Positions 1 to 9,678 of a stretch of 64,000 bases of DNA are shown in pieces. Below the pieces are notes generated by a model. It worked only from the letters and a program-made list of their open reading frames with translations. It searched no databases and was not told the origin of the DNA. This DNA is from Sphingomonas sp. EC-HK361 (lineage in GTDB: Bacteria > Pseudomonadota > Alphaproteobacteria > Sphingomonadales > Sphingomonadaceae). Location of the stretch: positions 1 to 64,000 of the forward strand of contig NZ_LR701494.1 of NCBI RefSeq assembly GCF_902498785.1. Direction: 5' to 3'. Position numbers and translations under genes: made by a program. Numbering within the stretch: position 1 is the stretch's first letter; each line of letters starts with the position of its first letter.

Positions 1-896
1 GGTGGGAGGGCGGGGAGGCCCACACCCGCGTCGATGACGGCGTGCGCGAGGGCGGCGAAGTCTCGATGTTCTACGATCCCATGATCGCCAAGCTCATCAC
101 CTGGGCGCCCACGCGAGAGGAAGCGATCGATGCCCAGATCGCCGCGCTCGACGCGTTCGAGATCGAGGGGCCGGGGACCAACCTCGATTTCCTGTCCGCG
201 CTGATGCAGCATCCGCGCTTCCGATCGGGCAACATCACGACCGGCTTCATCGCGGAGGAATATCCCGACGGGTTCCACGGCGCACCCGCATCGGGCGACC
301 TGCTGAAAACGCTGGCTGCGGTCGCCGCTTTCGCCGCGACTGCCGAGGCGGACCGGGCTCGGCGTGCGGACGGGCAGCTCGGGCAACGGCTACGCCCGCC
401 GGCGGACTGGGTCGTGCGCGCGGGCAAGATCGATCATGCGGTCAGCATCTCGACCGACGGGATCGTCGTCGATGGCTACGAACTGGAAATTGGGATCGAA
501 TACACCCCCGGCGACCGGCTGGTTTCGGTCGATACCGACGACGGCGTGCTGTCGGTCAAGCTGGCGCGCACGCGCACCGGGTTCCGACTGACGACGCGCG
601 GCGCGAGCCACGCCGTGCGCGTTCTCCCTGCGCGGATCGCGCCACATGCCGAGCATCTGATCGAGAAGGTGCCCCCCGATCTGTCGAAGTTCCTGATCGC
701 GCCGATGCCGGGGCTGCTCGTCCGGCTCGATGTGAGCGAGGGCGACAAGGTCGAGGCCGGCCAGCCGCTCGCGGTCGTGGAGGCCATGAAGATGGAGAAT
801 ATCCTGCGCGCGGAGAAGTCCGCGGTGGTGAAGTCGCTGTCGGCAAAGGCGGGGGATAGCCTCAGCGTCGATCAGGTCATCCTGGAGCTGGAATAG
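1..896 (+). CDS. pccA: Acyl-CoA (propionyl-CoA) carboxylase biotin-containing alpha subunit, 3' part only
   Basis: This is the C-terminal part (about 297 residues) of the biotin-carrying alpha subunit of an acyl-CoA carboxylase. It carboxylates biotin with ATP and bicarbonate and passes the carboxyl group to a separate beta subunit, which is not in the window. The frame is already open at base 3, so the ATP-grasp core and the start lie upstream. The end of the carboxylase domain is visible first (GEVSMFYDPMIAKL), then a linker domain, then a C-terminal biotinyl domain with the carrier motif AMKMEN; the lysine to be biotinylated is codon 789-791. An intact biotinyl domain fused to the carboxylase favours propionyl- or methylcrotonyl-CoA carboxylase over the split AccB/AccC. 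Propionyl is preferred from overall resemblance, but the substrate cannot be proved from this part. Confidence 0.85.
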   Translation, partial: WEGGEAHTRVDDGVREGGEVSMFYDPMIAKLITWAPTREEAIDAQIAALDAFEIEGPGTNLDFLSALMQHPRFRSGNITTGFIAEEYPDGFHGAPASGDLLKTLAAVAAFAATAEADRARRADGQLGQRLRPPADWVVRAGKIDHAVSISTDGIVVDGYELEIGIEYTPGDRLVSVDTDDGVLSVKLARTRTGFRLTTRGASHAVRVLPARIAPHAEHLIEKVPPDLSKFLIAPMPGLLVRLDVSEGDKVEAGQPLAVVEAMKMENILRAEKSAVVKSLSAKAGDSLSVDQVILELE

Positions 897-904
897 ATAC
901 CGGT

Positions 905-925
905 GACGGGAGGTGGCATCCCGTC
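905..925 (+). terminator. Short hairpin after the carboxylase gene, possible terminator
   Basis: A perfect 7-bp stem (GACGGGA at 905-911, TCCCGTC at 919-925) with a 7-base loop lies nine bases after the stop codon and before the exporter operon. Only a weak GTTCT tract follows, so it may be a weak terminator or simply a hairpin. Confidence 0.35.
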
Positions 926-1010
926 GTTCTGAACGAAGCCGCAGATATCGTCACACATTGCGACACAAAAGCGCTGGACGACGGCCGGTGTGGTGGTCAT
1001 CCATGACGCA

Positions 1011-2480
1011 ATGACGTTTCGTACCCGTTCCCTGCTCCTAAGCGCCGCGGCATTGGCGGGTTGCACCGTTGGCCCGGACTACCGTCCGAAGAGCGCCGCG
1101 GAGTTGGGCGTGCCCGACGCCTATTCGGTCACTGCTGCGCCGACGCGTGAGGATCTGACGCGCTGGTGGAGCAAATTCGACGATCCTGTCCTGGGCCAGC
1201 TCGTCGAGCAGGCTGCGTCCGCCAATCTCGACGTCGCGCAAGCGGTCGCGCGGCTGCGGCAGGCGCGCGAGGCGCTCGTGGTCAGCCGGGCGAGCCTGTT
1301 GCCCAGTCTCAACGGCTCTGCGGGGTATAGCCGGTCGGAGCCGTTGCGCGGCGGCGGCACGACGATCACGCTGCCCGATGGCACGGTGACGACGGCCGGC
1401 GGCGGTGGGCGCAACAGCTTCTCACTCGGGCTCGACGCCAATTATCAGGTCGGCCTTTTCGGCGAGGTGCGGCGCACGGTCGAGGCGAGCCGCGCGCAAT
1501 ATGAAGCGTCCGGTTTCGACTATGCGACGGTGCTGCTGTCGGTCGAGAGCGAGGTCGCGCAGAATTATGTGCTGGCGCGCGCGTATCAGGCGCAGCTTGC
1601 GAACGCGCAGGCGAACCTTGTCATCCAGGACGACAATCTGGAGATCGCCGGATACCGCGTGCAGGCCGGGCTCGTCTCGTCGGTCGATGCCGAGCAGGCG
1701 CGCGCGACGCGCGCACAGACCGCGGCGTCGATCCCGCAGATCGAACAGCAATATAATGCGGCGGTATCGCGGCTCGGCGTGCTGACCGCGCAGGCGCCGG
1801 GTGCGCTGAAGCCGCTGCTCGCTGCGCCCAAGCCAATCCCGCGCGGCCCCGCGACGGTCGGGGCGGGCATCCCCGCCGATGCGCTTCGCCAGCGTCCCGA
1901 CGTGCGCGCAGCCGAACGCAACCTCGCCGCGGCGACGGCCAATATCGGCGTCGCCAAGGCCCAGCTTTACCCAGCGCTCGCGATCAGCGGCAGTCTGGAC
2001 GCCAATGCGACCAGCTTCGGCAATATCCTCGACACGATCACCGGCGGGCTGTTCGCGGGGCTGACTCAGGCGATCTTCAACGGCGGGCGGTTGCGCGCGG
2101 AAGTGCGGTCGAACGAGGCCGCCGCCGACGCGGCCTTTGCCGCCTATAAGTCGACGGTTCTGACCGCACTGGAGGATATCGAGAATGCGGTCGTCGCGAT
2201 GCGGAGCGCCGAGGAGCGCGAGAAGCAGTTTGCGATCGCCTATGACGCGTCGAACAATTCGGCGATCCTTGCGCGCAGCCAGTATCGCACCGGCCTGACC
2301 GATTTCACGACGCTCAACACGCAGGAGGCCGCGCTGATCTCGGCGCGCAACGGGCTGGTTCAGGCCCGGTCCGACAAGGCGACCGCACTCGTCGCGCTTT
2401 ATGTCGCGCTCGGCGGCGGCTGGGATGCCACCACGACACCCACGGCCCCGCCGCGGGTCACCACCCCGGGACAGAATTGA
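1011..2480 (+). CDS. NodT/TolC-family outer-membrane efflux lipoprotein
   Basis: Outer-membrane channel component of a tripartite efflux pump, about 489 residues. It begins with a lipoprotein signal peptide ending in the lipobox LAGC (Cys near residue 18), then the CTVGPDYRPK segment typical of NodT-type channels. Two long alpha-helical OEP repeats follow, rich in Ala, Gln and Glu. The ATG at 1011 is preferred to an in-frame GTG at 990 because it places a short basic n-region directly before the hydrophobic core. Its stop codon overlaps by one base the ATG of the MacA-like adaptor. The adaptor and both halves of a MacB-like transporter follow, so all four probably form one exporter operon. 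The substrate cannot be told from the sequence. Confidence 0.88.
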   Translation: MTFRTRSLLLSAAALAGCTVGPDYRPKSAAELGVPDAYSVTAAPTREDLTRWWSKFDDPVLGQLVEQAASANLDVAQAVARLRQAREALVVSRASLLPSLNGSAGYSRSEPLRGGGTTITLPDGTVTTAGGGGRNSFSLGLDANYQVGLFGEVRRTVEASRAQYEASGFDYATVLLSVESEVAQNYVLARAYQAQLANAQANLVIQDDNLEIAGYRVQAGLVSSVDAEQARATRAQTAASIPQIEQQYNAAVSRLGVLTAQAPGALKPLLAAPKPIPRGPATVGAGIPADALRQRPDVRAAERNLAAATANIGVAKAQLYPALAISGSLDANATSFGNILDTITGGLFAGLTQAIFNGGRLRAEVRSNEAAADAAFAAYKSTVLTALEDIENAVVAMRSAEEREKQFAIAYDASNNSAILARSQYRTGLTDFTTLNTQEAALISARNGLVQARSDKATALVALYVALGGGWDATTTPTAPPRVTTPGQN

Positions 2481-3871
2481 TGGCCGACGAAACCGATGAA
2501 TTTCTGGGTGTGAAGCCGCAGCCGGCGTGGCGTCGCTATGCCAAATGGGGGGCGGTCGCGGTCGGCGTCATCCTGCTTCTGCTGCTGCTCAAGAGCTGCT
2601 TGGGCGGGGCGGCGGCGACCGACTATGCGACGACCCCGGTCGAGCGCGGCGACCTGACGACGACGGTGTCGGCGACGGGCAAGCTCGCGCCGACCAATCA
2701 GGTGACGGTGGGGTCGCAGCTTTCGGGGCTGGTGACGCAGGTGCTGGTGGACGTGAACGACCGGGTGACCGCGGGTCAGCCGCTCGCCCAGATCGATCCC
2801 GAGCAGCTCGACGACCAGATTCGGCAGGGTCAGGCGCAGCTTGCCGCCAACCAGGCGAGCGTCAACCAGGCGCGCGCGACAGTTGCGGAATCACAGGCGC
2901 AGCTCGCGCGGCTGGAGGAAGTCTACAAGCTGTCGGGCGGCAAGGTGCCATCGAAGACCGAGCTCCAGACCGGGCGCGCCGATGCGCAGCGCGCGAACGC
3001 GGCGCTGAAGGTCGCGCAGGCGAACGTCGTGGCGGCGCAGGCGACGCTCGCGCAGAGCCAGACCCAGCGCGCACGGGCGATCATCAAGAGCCCGGTGAAC
3101 GGCGTCGTCCTCGCCCGCCAGGTTGATCCCGGCCAGACCGTCGCGTCGTCGTTCAACACCCCCACGCTGTTCGTCATCGCCGAAGACCTTACCAAGATGA
3201 AGCTGGAAGTCGCGATCGACGAGGCGGACGTGGGATCGGTGAAGCAGGGGCAAAGCGCGTCGTTCACCGTCGACGCTTTTCCCGGCAAGACTTTCCCGGC
3301 GACGATCACGCGGGTCGATGTCGGGTCGAACCTGTCGGTGCAGGCGGCAAGCTCGTCCACGACGACGACCAGCACCTCGACCAGCCAGGTCGTGTCCTAT
3401 GCCGCCGACCTGTCGGTCGCGAACCCGACGCAGGAGCTGCGCCCGGGGATGACCGCGACGGCGGATATCGTGACATCGGCGAAGAAGAACGTCCTCCTCG
3501 TCCCCAACGCCGCGCTGCGCTTCAAGCCGACGAGCGACGGGCCTTCGAGCGCGCAAGGCAGCGGCGGGATCACGGGTGCGCTCACCTTCCGTCCGCGCCG
3601 CGGCAACCGCGCCGATCGCACCGCGACGATCGGGCGCGGCGGCAGCCAGACGGTGTATGTGAAGGGCGAGGACGGCCAGCCCAAGGCGGTGCAGATCACC
3701 ACCGGCGATACCGACGGCACGCAGACCGAAGTCCTCTCGGGCGATCTCAAGCCGGGAATGCAGGTCATCACCGGTCAACTTGCCGGCGGCGGCGATCAGT
3801 CCTCGTCACGCGGCGGCGGTCGCCGGCAGGGCGGCGGCCAGCGTGGCGGCGGGGGCGGTGCAGGTGGCTGA
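2480..3871 (+). CDS. macA: MacA-like periplasmic adaptor (membrane fusion protein)
   Basis: About 463 residues. A single membrane anchor lies near residues 22-38, followed by a barrel-sandwich (lipoyl-like) half motif, a long Ala/Gln-rich hairpin, the second lipoyl half and beta-barrel domains, as in MacA/HlyD adaptors that bridge an ABC transporter to a TolC-like channel. The ATG at 2480 overlaps the stop of the channel gene (TGATG), which suggests translational coupling. Two features are odd for MacA: a Ser/Thr run in the region after the second lipoyl half (about residues 293-305), and a Gly/Arg/Gln-rich low-complexity tail of roughly 28 residues. The tail is encoded where the gene runs into the ATPase gene. 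Confidence 0.87.
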   Translation: MADETDEFLGVKPQPAWRRYAKWGAVAVGVILLLLLLKSCLGGAAATDYATTPVERGDLTTTVSATGKLAPTNQVTVGSQLSGLVTQVLVDVNDRVTAGQPLAQIDPEQLDDQIRQGQAQLAANQASVNQARATVAESQAQLARLEEVYKLSGGKVPSKTELQTGRADAQRANAALKVAQANVVAAQATLAQSQTQRARAIIKSPVNGVVLARQVDPGQTVASSFNTPTLFVIAEDLTKMKLEVAIDEADVGSVKQGQSASFTVDAFPGKTFPATITRVDVGSNLSVQAASSSTTTTSTSTSQVVSYAADLSVANPTQELRPGMTATADIVTSAKKNVLLVPNAALRFKPTSDGPSSAQGSGGITGALTFRPRRGNRADRTATIGRGGSQTVYVKGEDGQPKAVQITTGDTDGTQTEVLSGDLKPGMQVITGQLAGGGDQSSSRGGGRRQGGGQRGGGGGAGG

Positions 3872-4583
3872 CGCGCCGCTCATCTGTCTGCGCGGCGTCA
3901 CCAAGACCTATGGCGAGGGCGCGACGCAGTTCCAGGCGCTGAAGGGTGTCGATCTGGACATCGCCGCCGGCGATTTCGTCGCGGTGATGGGGCCGTCAGG
4001 CTCGGGCAAGTCGACGACGATGAACATCCTCGGCTGTCTCGACGTGCCGAGCGCCGGCACGTTCCTGTTCCGCGGCCATCATGTCGAGGCGCTCGACCGC
4101 GATCAGCGCGCGTTGTTGCGGCGCAAATATCTCGGCTTCGTCTTCCAGGGCTTCAACCTCCTTTCGCGTACGTCGGCGCTGGAGAATGTCGAGCTGCCGC
4201 TGCTCTACCGCGGCGACGAGAAGAAGGCGCGGCGTGAGGCGGCGATGGCCGCGCTCGACAAGGTGGGCCTGAAGGACTGGTGGGATCACACGCCGGCCGA
4301 ACTGTCCGGCGGCCAGCAGCAGCGCGTCGCCATCGCCCGCGCGATCGTCACCAGCCCCGACGTCCTGCTGGCGGACGAGCCGACCGGCAATCTCGATTCC
4401 GAACGCTCGGTCGAGATCATGGAACTGCTGACCGATCTCAACCGGGCGGCCGGCATCACCGTCCTGATGGTCACCCACGAACCCGACATGGCCGCGTTCG
4501 CGCGCACCGTCGTCCACTTCAAGGACGGATTGGTAGAGCGGATCGAAGCCCGGCATGTCCAGGGTGAGGCGGTGAGCGCGTGA
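3864..4583 (+). CDS. macB: MacB-like ABC transporter ATP-binding subunit
   Basis: ATPase of the MacAB-type exporter, about 239 residues. Walker A (GPSGSGKST), the Q-loop region, signature LSGGQQQRVAIARA, Walker B (VLLADEP) and the H-loop (VTHEPD) are all present and in order. The GTG at 3864 is chosen because the protein then begins directly at the ABC core (ADAPLICLRG). The longer frame from 3780 would only translate the repetitive macA tail in another phase. The start overlaps the end of macA by eight bases. In E. coli MacB this domain is fused to the permease; here the permease is a separate gene about 100 bases downstream, with a palindromic repeat between them. Confidence 0.88.
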   Translation: MADAPLICLRGVTKTYGEGATQFQALKGVDLDIAAGDFVAVMGPSGSGKSTTMNILGCLDVPSAGTFLFRGHHVEALDRDQRALLRRKYLGFVFQGFNLLSRTSALENVELPLLYRGDEKKARREAAMAALDKVGLKDWWDHTPAELSGGQQQRVAIARAIVTSPDVLLADEPTGNLDSERSVEIMELLTDLNRAAGITVLMVTHEPDMAAFARTVVHFKDGLVERIEARHVQGEAVSA

Positions 4584-4601
4584 CATCATCGGGGCATATT
4601 T

Positions 4602-4664
4602 CCGTTTGGGCTGAGCGACGTCGAAGCCGCTGCGCGGCCCTTCGACTTCGCTCAGGGCAAACGG
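4602..4664. repeat. Palindromic intergenic repeat, family B, copy 1
   Basis: Two imperfect inverted arms of about 25 bases (4602-4626 and 4640-4664; core GGGCTGAGC...GTCGAAG against CTTCGAC...GCTCAGGGC) around a short GC-rich loop. Related copies lie at 41127-41211 and 62055-62126. This copy sits inside an operon, between the ATPase and permease genes of one transporter, where the RNA hairpin could affect message stability or the relative output of the two genes. Confidence 0.75.
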
Positions 4665-4683
4665 CATGCGGGGTCGGGCGCTG

Positions 4684-5892
<1,209 letters not shown>

Positions 5893-5901
5893 GCGCGGCG
5901 C

Positions 5902-6492
5902 TTACCCCCGCCGTTCGGGGGCGTGGACGAGCTGCATCAGCCGTTCCAGGTCTTCGGGCGTGTCGATGTCGATGAGCTCCGCGGGGCTGGTGACGACGTG
6001 GCGGCCGGCACGGACGAGGTCGCGCGCACCCTGATCGCCCTTCAGCGACTGGAGGAAGCCGAACCGCCCGCGGCCGAAGACGGCGGGCGGGCAGGGGTTC
6101 ACCCCGTCGCTCGAGGTGACGACCGCGTCGTCGCCCTCCACCGCATCGAACAGGCGGTAGATGTGCGTCGCGGTGACGCGCGGCATGTCCGCGAGCGCGA
6201 TCAGCACCGCCTTCGCCTCGGTCTGCGCTGCGCGCGCGACCCCGAGTTTCACCGAATGCGCCATGCCGATTTCCGGCGCGTCGTTGTGGATGACCTCGCA
6301 CGCGGCGAAATGCAACTTTGTCCCGTCCGTGACCACAAAGCGCGCGAGGAACGGCACCGCCTCGAGCGCGGTAACGACGTGCAGCCCGACCGGCTGGGCA
6401 AGGAACTCCGCCTCCAGCTTGTTGCCGCCGGGAAAGCGGGTCGATTGCCCCGCGGCGAGCAGGACGAGGGCAACATCCTCAGCGGCGATCAT
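5902..6492 (-). CDS. MocA-like molybdenum cofactor nucleotidyltransferase
   Basis: About 196 residues of the MobA/MocA-like nucleotidyltransferase fold. The N-terminal nucleotide-binding loop (LLAAGQSTRFPGGNKL) is of the GxxxRxGxxK type, and ADMPR in the middle matches the metal-binding Asp region. Enzymes of this kind add CMP or GMP to molybdopterin to make the dinucleotide cofactor. The gene is last in the minus-strand run with xdhC and a PaoABC-like molybdenum enzyme, and its start overlaps the end of xdhC by 14 bases. It therefore probably makes molybdopterin cytosine dinucleotide for that enzyme. Whether it is strictly MocA (CTP) rather than a GTP user is inferred from context. Confidence 0.8.
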   Translation of the reverse strand: MIAAEDVALVLLAAGQSTRFPGGNKLEAEFLAQPVGLHVVTALEAVPFLARFVVTDGTKLHFAACEVIHNDAPEIGMAHSVKLGVARAAQTEAKAVLIALADMPRVTATHIYRLFDAVEGDDAVVTSSDGVNPCPPAVFGRGRFGFLQSLKGDQGARDLVRAGRHVVTSPAELIDIDTPEDLERLMQLVHAPERRG

Positions 6493-7399
6493 GGAAGGCT
6501 CCTATCATGGCGGCGGCGATCGACAGCGCGATTTCGGACGGGCCAACCGCGCCGATATCGAGCCCGACGGGGGCGTCGATCCGGTCGAGGTGGGTTTCCG
6601 ATACACCCGCCGCGGCGAGCCGTTCGCGCCGTGCGGCATGGCTGCGACGTGAACCGAGCGCACCGACATAGGCGGTGGGTGCGGCGAGCGCGGCAATAAG
6701 CGCGGGGTCGTCGATCTTCGTGTCGTGGCTGAGCGTTACCACGGCGGTCGCCGGGCCGGGAGCATAGGCGGCGACCGCCTCATCGGGCCAGCGATCGTCG
6801 AGGGTGACGCCGGGGAAGCGTTCATTCGTCAGGAAGCGCGCGCGCGGATCGATGACGAGGACCTCGATTCCCAGCGTCTGCGCGAGGGCGGCGAGGCTCT
6901 GCGCGATCTGCACCGCGCCGACGATCAGCAGCCGCCGCGGCGGATCGTAGCGGTTGACGAAGGCCGAGCCCTCAAGGGGGCGCAGCGAGCTCTGGCCGCT
7001 ATCGAGATCGGTCGTGACGGTCAGCGCCTGTCCCGCGTCGCGCGCCTCCGCGATACGATCGAACAGTTCGGGGTCAAAGCCCTCGGCCGACACAGGCTGG
7101 ACGAGCACCGAAATTTCGCCGCCGCAGGGAAGGCCGACTTCCCACGCGGCAGCGTCCGCTACGCCATATGTCTTGAGCTGAAAGGGTTCGCCGGCGATGA
7201 CACCGGCGGCGGCCGCGAGGATATCCGTTTCCACACAGCCACCCGACACCGACCCTTCGAAACGGCCGTCGGCATGGACGATCATATGGCTGCCCCGTGG
7301 GCGCGGCGCCGATCCCCAGGTGGAGACGACGGTCGCAAGCGCCAGCGGCTCGCCCTTCCATGCGCTGGCGGCGGCGAGGACGGTATCATTTTCGGCCAT
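6479..7399 (-). CDS. XdhC/CoxI-family molybdenum enzyme maturation factor
   Basis: About 306 residues. The N-terminal XdhC/CoxI domain contains PRPRGSHMIVHADG and SVSGGCVE, including the conserved Cys. The C-terminal Rossmann-like XdhC domain contains LLIVGAVQIAQSLA. Proteins of this family bind the molybdenum cofactor, help sulfurate it and insert it into hydroxylases; PaoD of E. coli is the closest functional parallel given the neighbouring genes. The ATG at 7399 is used because an upstream extension to 7615 only reads antisense through the oxidoreductase gene. The gene starts 10 bases after the large-subunit gene ends. Confidence 0.83.
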   Translation of the reverse strand: MAENDTVLAAASAWKGEPLALATVVSTWGSAPRPRGSHMIVHADGRFEGSVSGGCVETDILAAAAGVIAGEPFQLKTYGVADAAAWEVGLPCGGEISVLVQPVSAEGFDPELFDRIAEARDAGQALTVTTDLDSGQSSLRPLEGSAFVNRYDPPRRLLIVGAVQIAQSLAALAQTLGIEVLVIDPRARFLTNERFPGVTLDDRWPDEAVAAYAPGPATAVVTLSHDTKIDDPALIAALAAPTAYVGALGSRRSHAARRERLAAAGVSETHLDRIDAPVGLDIGAVGPSEIALSIAAAMIGAFHDRR

Positions 7400-7409
7400 C
7401 AGGCGTCCT

Positions 7410-9623
7410 TCAGAGATCGGGCAGGCCGGCGAGCAGCTTGTCGGGCGTGATCGGAAAATCGCGCACCCGGACCCCGCACGCATTGTAGATCGCATTGGCG
7501 ACCGCCGCCGCCGCACCCGAAATGCCGAGCTCGCCGATCCCCTTCGCGCCGACCGGGTTGGCGTGACGATCGATCTCCTCGACGAACGACGCCTCGATCT
7601 GGGGGACGTCGGCATTTGCGGGAATGTGATATTCGCCGAGGTCGCGGTTCACATACGCGCCGGTGCGCTGATCGACGACGGCATGTTCGTGGAGCGCATA
7701 GCCCAGACCCCAGATCATCCCGCCGATCGCCTGGCTGCGCGCGGTCTTGGCATTGAGGATACGGCCGCAATCGAAGACGCCGAGCATCCGTTTCACACGC
7801 GTCTCGCCGGTCACCGCATTGACCCGGACCTCGGCGAATTGGGCGCCGTGGGTGGCTTGCGAAAAGCTGCTGTTGTTCTTGCCCGGATGGATCGTACCGA
7901 TCGCTTCGATCTGCGCGTCGCCGACCAGATCGGACAGCGCGACGCGCCGATTGCCGGCGATGGCGTGGCCGTCCTTCAGGGTCATGTCGGACGGTTTGGC
8001 GTCCATACGCTTCGCGATCTCCGCAACGACATCCTCGCACGCGAGCGCGACCGAGGATGCGCTGGAGGCGGCGCCGAACGACCCGCCCGACCCTGCGCCG
8101 GTCGGGAAGTCACTGTCGCCAAGCCGCACGTCCACGTGATCGACGGGCAGGCCAAGCGCTTCGCCCGCGACCTGGGCCAGGATCGAGTAGGTGCCGGTGC
8201 CGATATCGGTCATGTCGGTTTCGATGGTCGCATGGCCATCGCCCGACAGCCGCACGCGGGCCGACGAGTCCGCTAGGAAATTGACCCTCGCCGCGGTCGC
8301 CATGCCGAGTCCGATCAGCCATTCGCCTTCACGCCGCGCGCCGGGTTGGGGGTTCCACGCATCCCATCCGAACGCCTTCGCACCCTCGTCGAAGCAATCG
8401 AGCAGGCGACGCGAGGAAAAGGGCTTGCCGCTCGTCGGATCGACCTCAGGCTCGTTGCGGCGGCGCAGTTCGAGCGGATCGATCCCGAGCTTCTCGGCAA
8501 GTTCGTCCACCGCGCATTCCAGCCCGATCATCCCCACCGCCTCGCCCGGCGCGCGCACCGCGCCGGTGGGGGTGAGGTTCAGCGTCACGATTTTCGTCGT
8601 GAAGCGGCGCGCGGGCGCTGCGTAGAGCCCGACCGAGCCGAGCGCCACGGGCTCGAAAAAGCCGCCGCCCGGCTTTTGGCTGACATGGCTGTCCTGCCCG
8701 ATCCCGGTCAGCGTGCCTTCGCTGTTCGCCGCGAGGCGCAACCGCTGCTGCGTGTCGGACCGGCCATAGACCGAATGAAAGAGCTGCTGCCGGGTCAGCG
8801 ACACCTTGCATGGCCGGCCGAGTCGCTGCGCGCCGATCGCGGCAAGCACCGTTTCCGGCCCGCCGATCTTCCCGCCGAATCCGCCGCCGATATAGTGTGA
8901 GATGATCCGCAGCTTGTCCGGCGCCAGATCGAGCGACTTCGCGATCATGCCCTGCGCGAAGCCGAAGAGCTGGATCGAGCCGTAGAGCGTCAGCGTATCG
9001 CCGTTCCAGTCCGCCATCGCCGCATGCGGCTCCATTGCCGCATGGACCTGGCGCGGCGTGTCGTAGGTGACGTCGATCGCGGCATCGGCGGACGCCATCG
9101 CGGCGTCGAGATCGCCTTTCACGACGTCAGGCAGCATCGCGCCCTCCGCCGGCCCGCTCGCTGCGTCGGCGTTCGCCATCATGGCGTAGTCGCCGTTCTC
9201 CGCGACATGGACGACGTCCACCGCGAGCGCCGCAGCGCGTGCGGCCTCGAAACTGTCGGCAAAGGCGACGCCGACGATCTCGCCATAGCTTTCGAAGGTG
9301 CCGGTGACGCGGTTCATCATCTCGGCGCGGATCAGCGGGCTTTCGCGCGGCAGGCGCGGATCGTCGGTGATGATGGCGAGGACACCGGGCAGGCGTTCCG
9401 CCGCTCCCGTGTCGATCCGCGTCACCCGGCCCTTGGCTGCGGCGACTGTGATCGCGACGCCGTAGGCGATCGGCCGGTCGAACGCGAACTCCGCGGCATA
9501 GGTCGCGGCGCCGGCGACCTTGGCGGGGCCGTCCTTGCGGTCGATCGGCTGGCCGAGCACGCCCTGCACCCCGCGATCGAGCGCCAGGCCCTCATGCGCT
9601 GCGTCCATGCGGTATTCGGTCAT
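7410..9623 (-). CDS. paoC: PaoC-like molybdopterin-binding subunit of aldehyde oxidoreductase
   Basis: Large catalytic subunit of a three-part molybdenum hydroxylase, about 737 residues. It has the N-terminal Ald_Xan_dh_C domain (GPAKVAGAATYAAEF) followed by the molybdopterin-binding domain, with GGGFGGK, the RAPGE loop and a C-terminal KGIGELG that holds the catalytic Glu. Size and order match E. coli PaoC (YagR) rather than the larger classical XdhB. The companion FAD subunit carries the Cys-rich insert found in PaoB, which supports the Pao assignment. It probably oxidises aldehydes to acids; the exact substrate is unknown. No signal peptide is visible. It is third in the run paoA-paoB-paoC-xdhC-mocA. 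Confidence 0.85.
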   Translation of the reverse strand: MTEYRMDAAHEGLALDRGVQGVLGQPIDRKDGPAKVAGAATYAAEFAFDRPIAYGVAITVAAAKGRVTRIDTGAAERLPGVLAIITDDPRLPRESPLIRAEMMNRVTGTFESYGEIVGVAFADSFEAARAAALAVDVVHVAENGDYAMMANADAASGPAEGAMLPDVVKGDLDAAMASADAAIDVTYDTPRQVHAAMEPHAAMADWNGDTLTLYGSIQLFGFAQGMIAKSLDLAPDKLRIISHYIGGGFGGKIGGPETVLAAIGAQRLGRPCKVSLTRQQLFHSVYGRSDTQQRLRLAANSEGTLTGIGQDSHVSQKPGGGFFEPVALGSVGLYAAPARRFTTKIVTLNLTPTGAVRAPGEAVGMIGLECAVDELAEKLGIDPLELRRRNEPEVDPTSGKPFSSRRLLDCFDEGAKAFGWDAWNPQPGARREGEWLIGLGMATAARVNFLADSSARVRLSGDGHATIETDMTDIGTGTYSILAQVAGEALGLPVDHVDVRLGDSDFPTGAGSGGSFGAASSASSVALACEDVVAEIAKRMDAKPSDMTLKDGHAIAGNRRVALSDLVGDAQIEAIGTIHPGKNNSSFSQATHGAQFAEVRVNAVTGETRVKRMLGVFDCGRILNAKTARSQAIGGMIWGLGYALHEHAVVDQRTGAYVNRDLGEYHIPANADVPQIEASFVEEIDRHANPVGAKGIGELGISGAAAAVANAIYNACGVRVRDFPITPDKLLAGLPDL

Positions 9624-9678
9624 GCCCGGTTCTCCTGCCGACGAACGGCGCGCGTTTCGGTGCCTGCGATGCGGGGAT

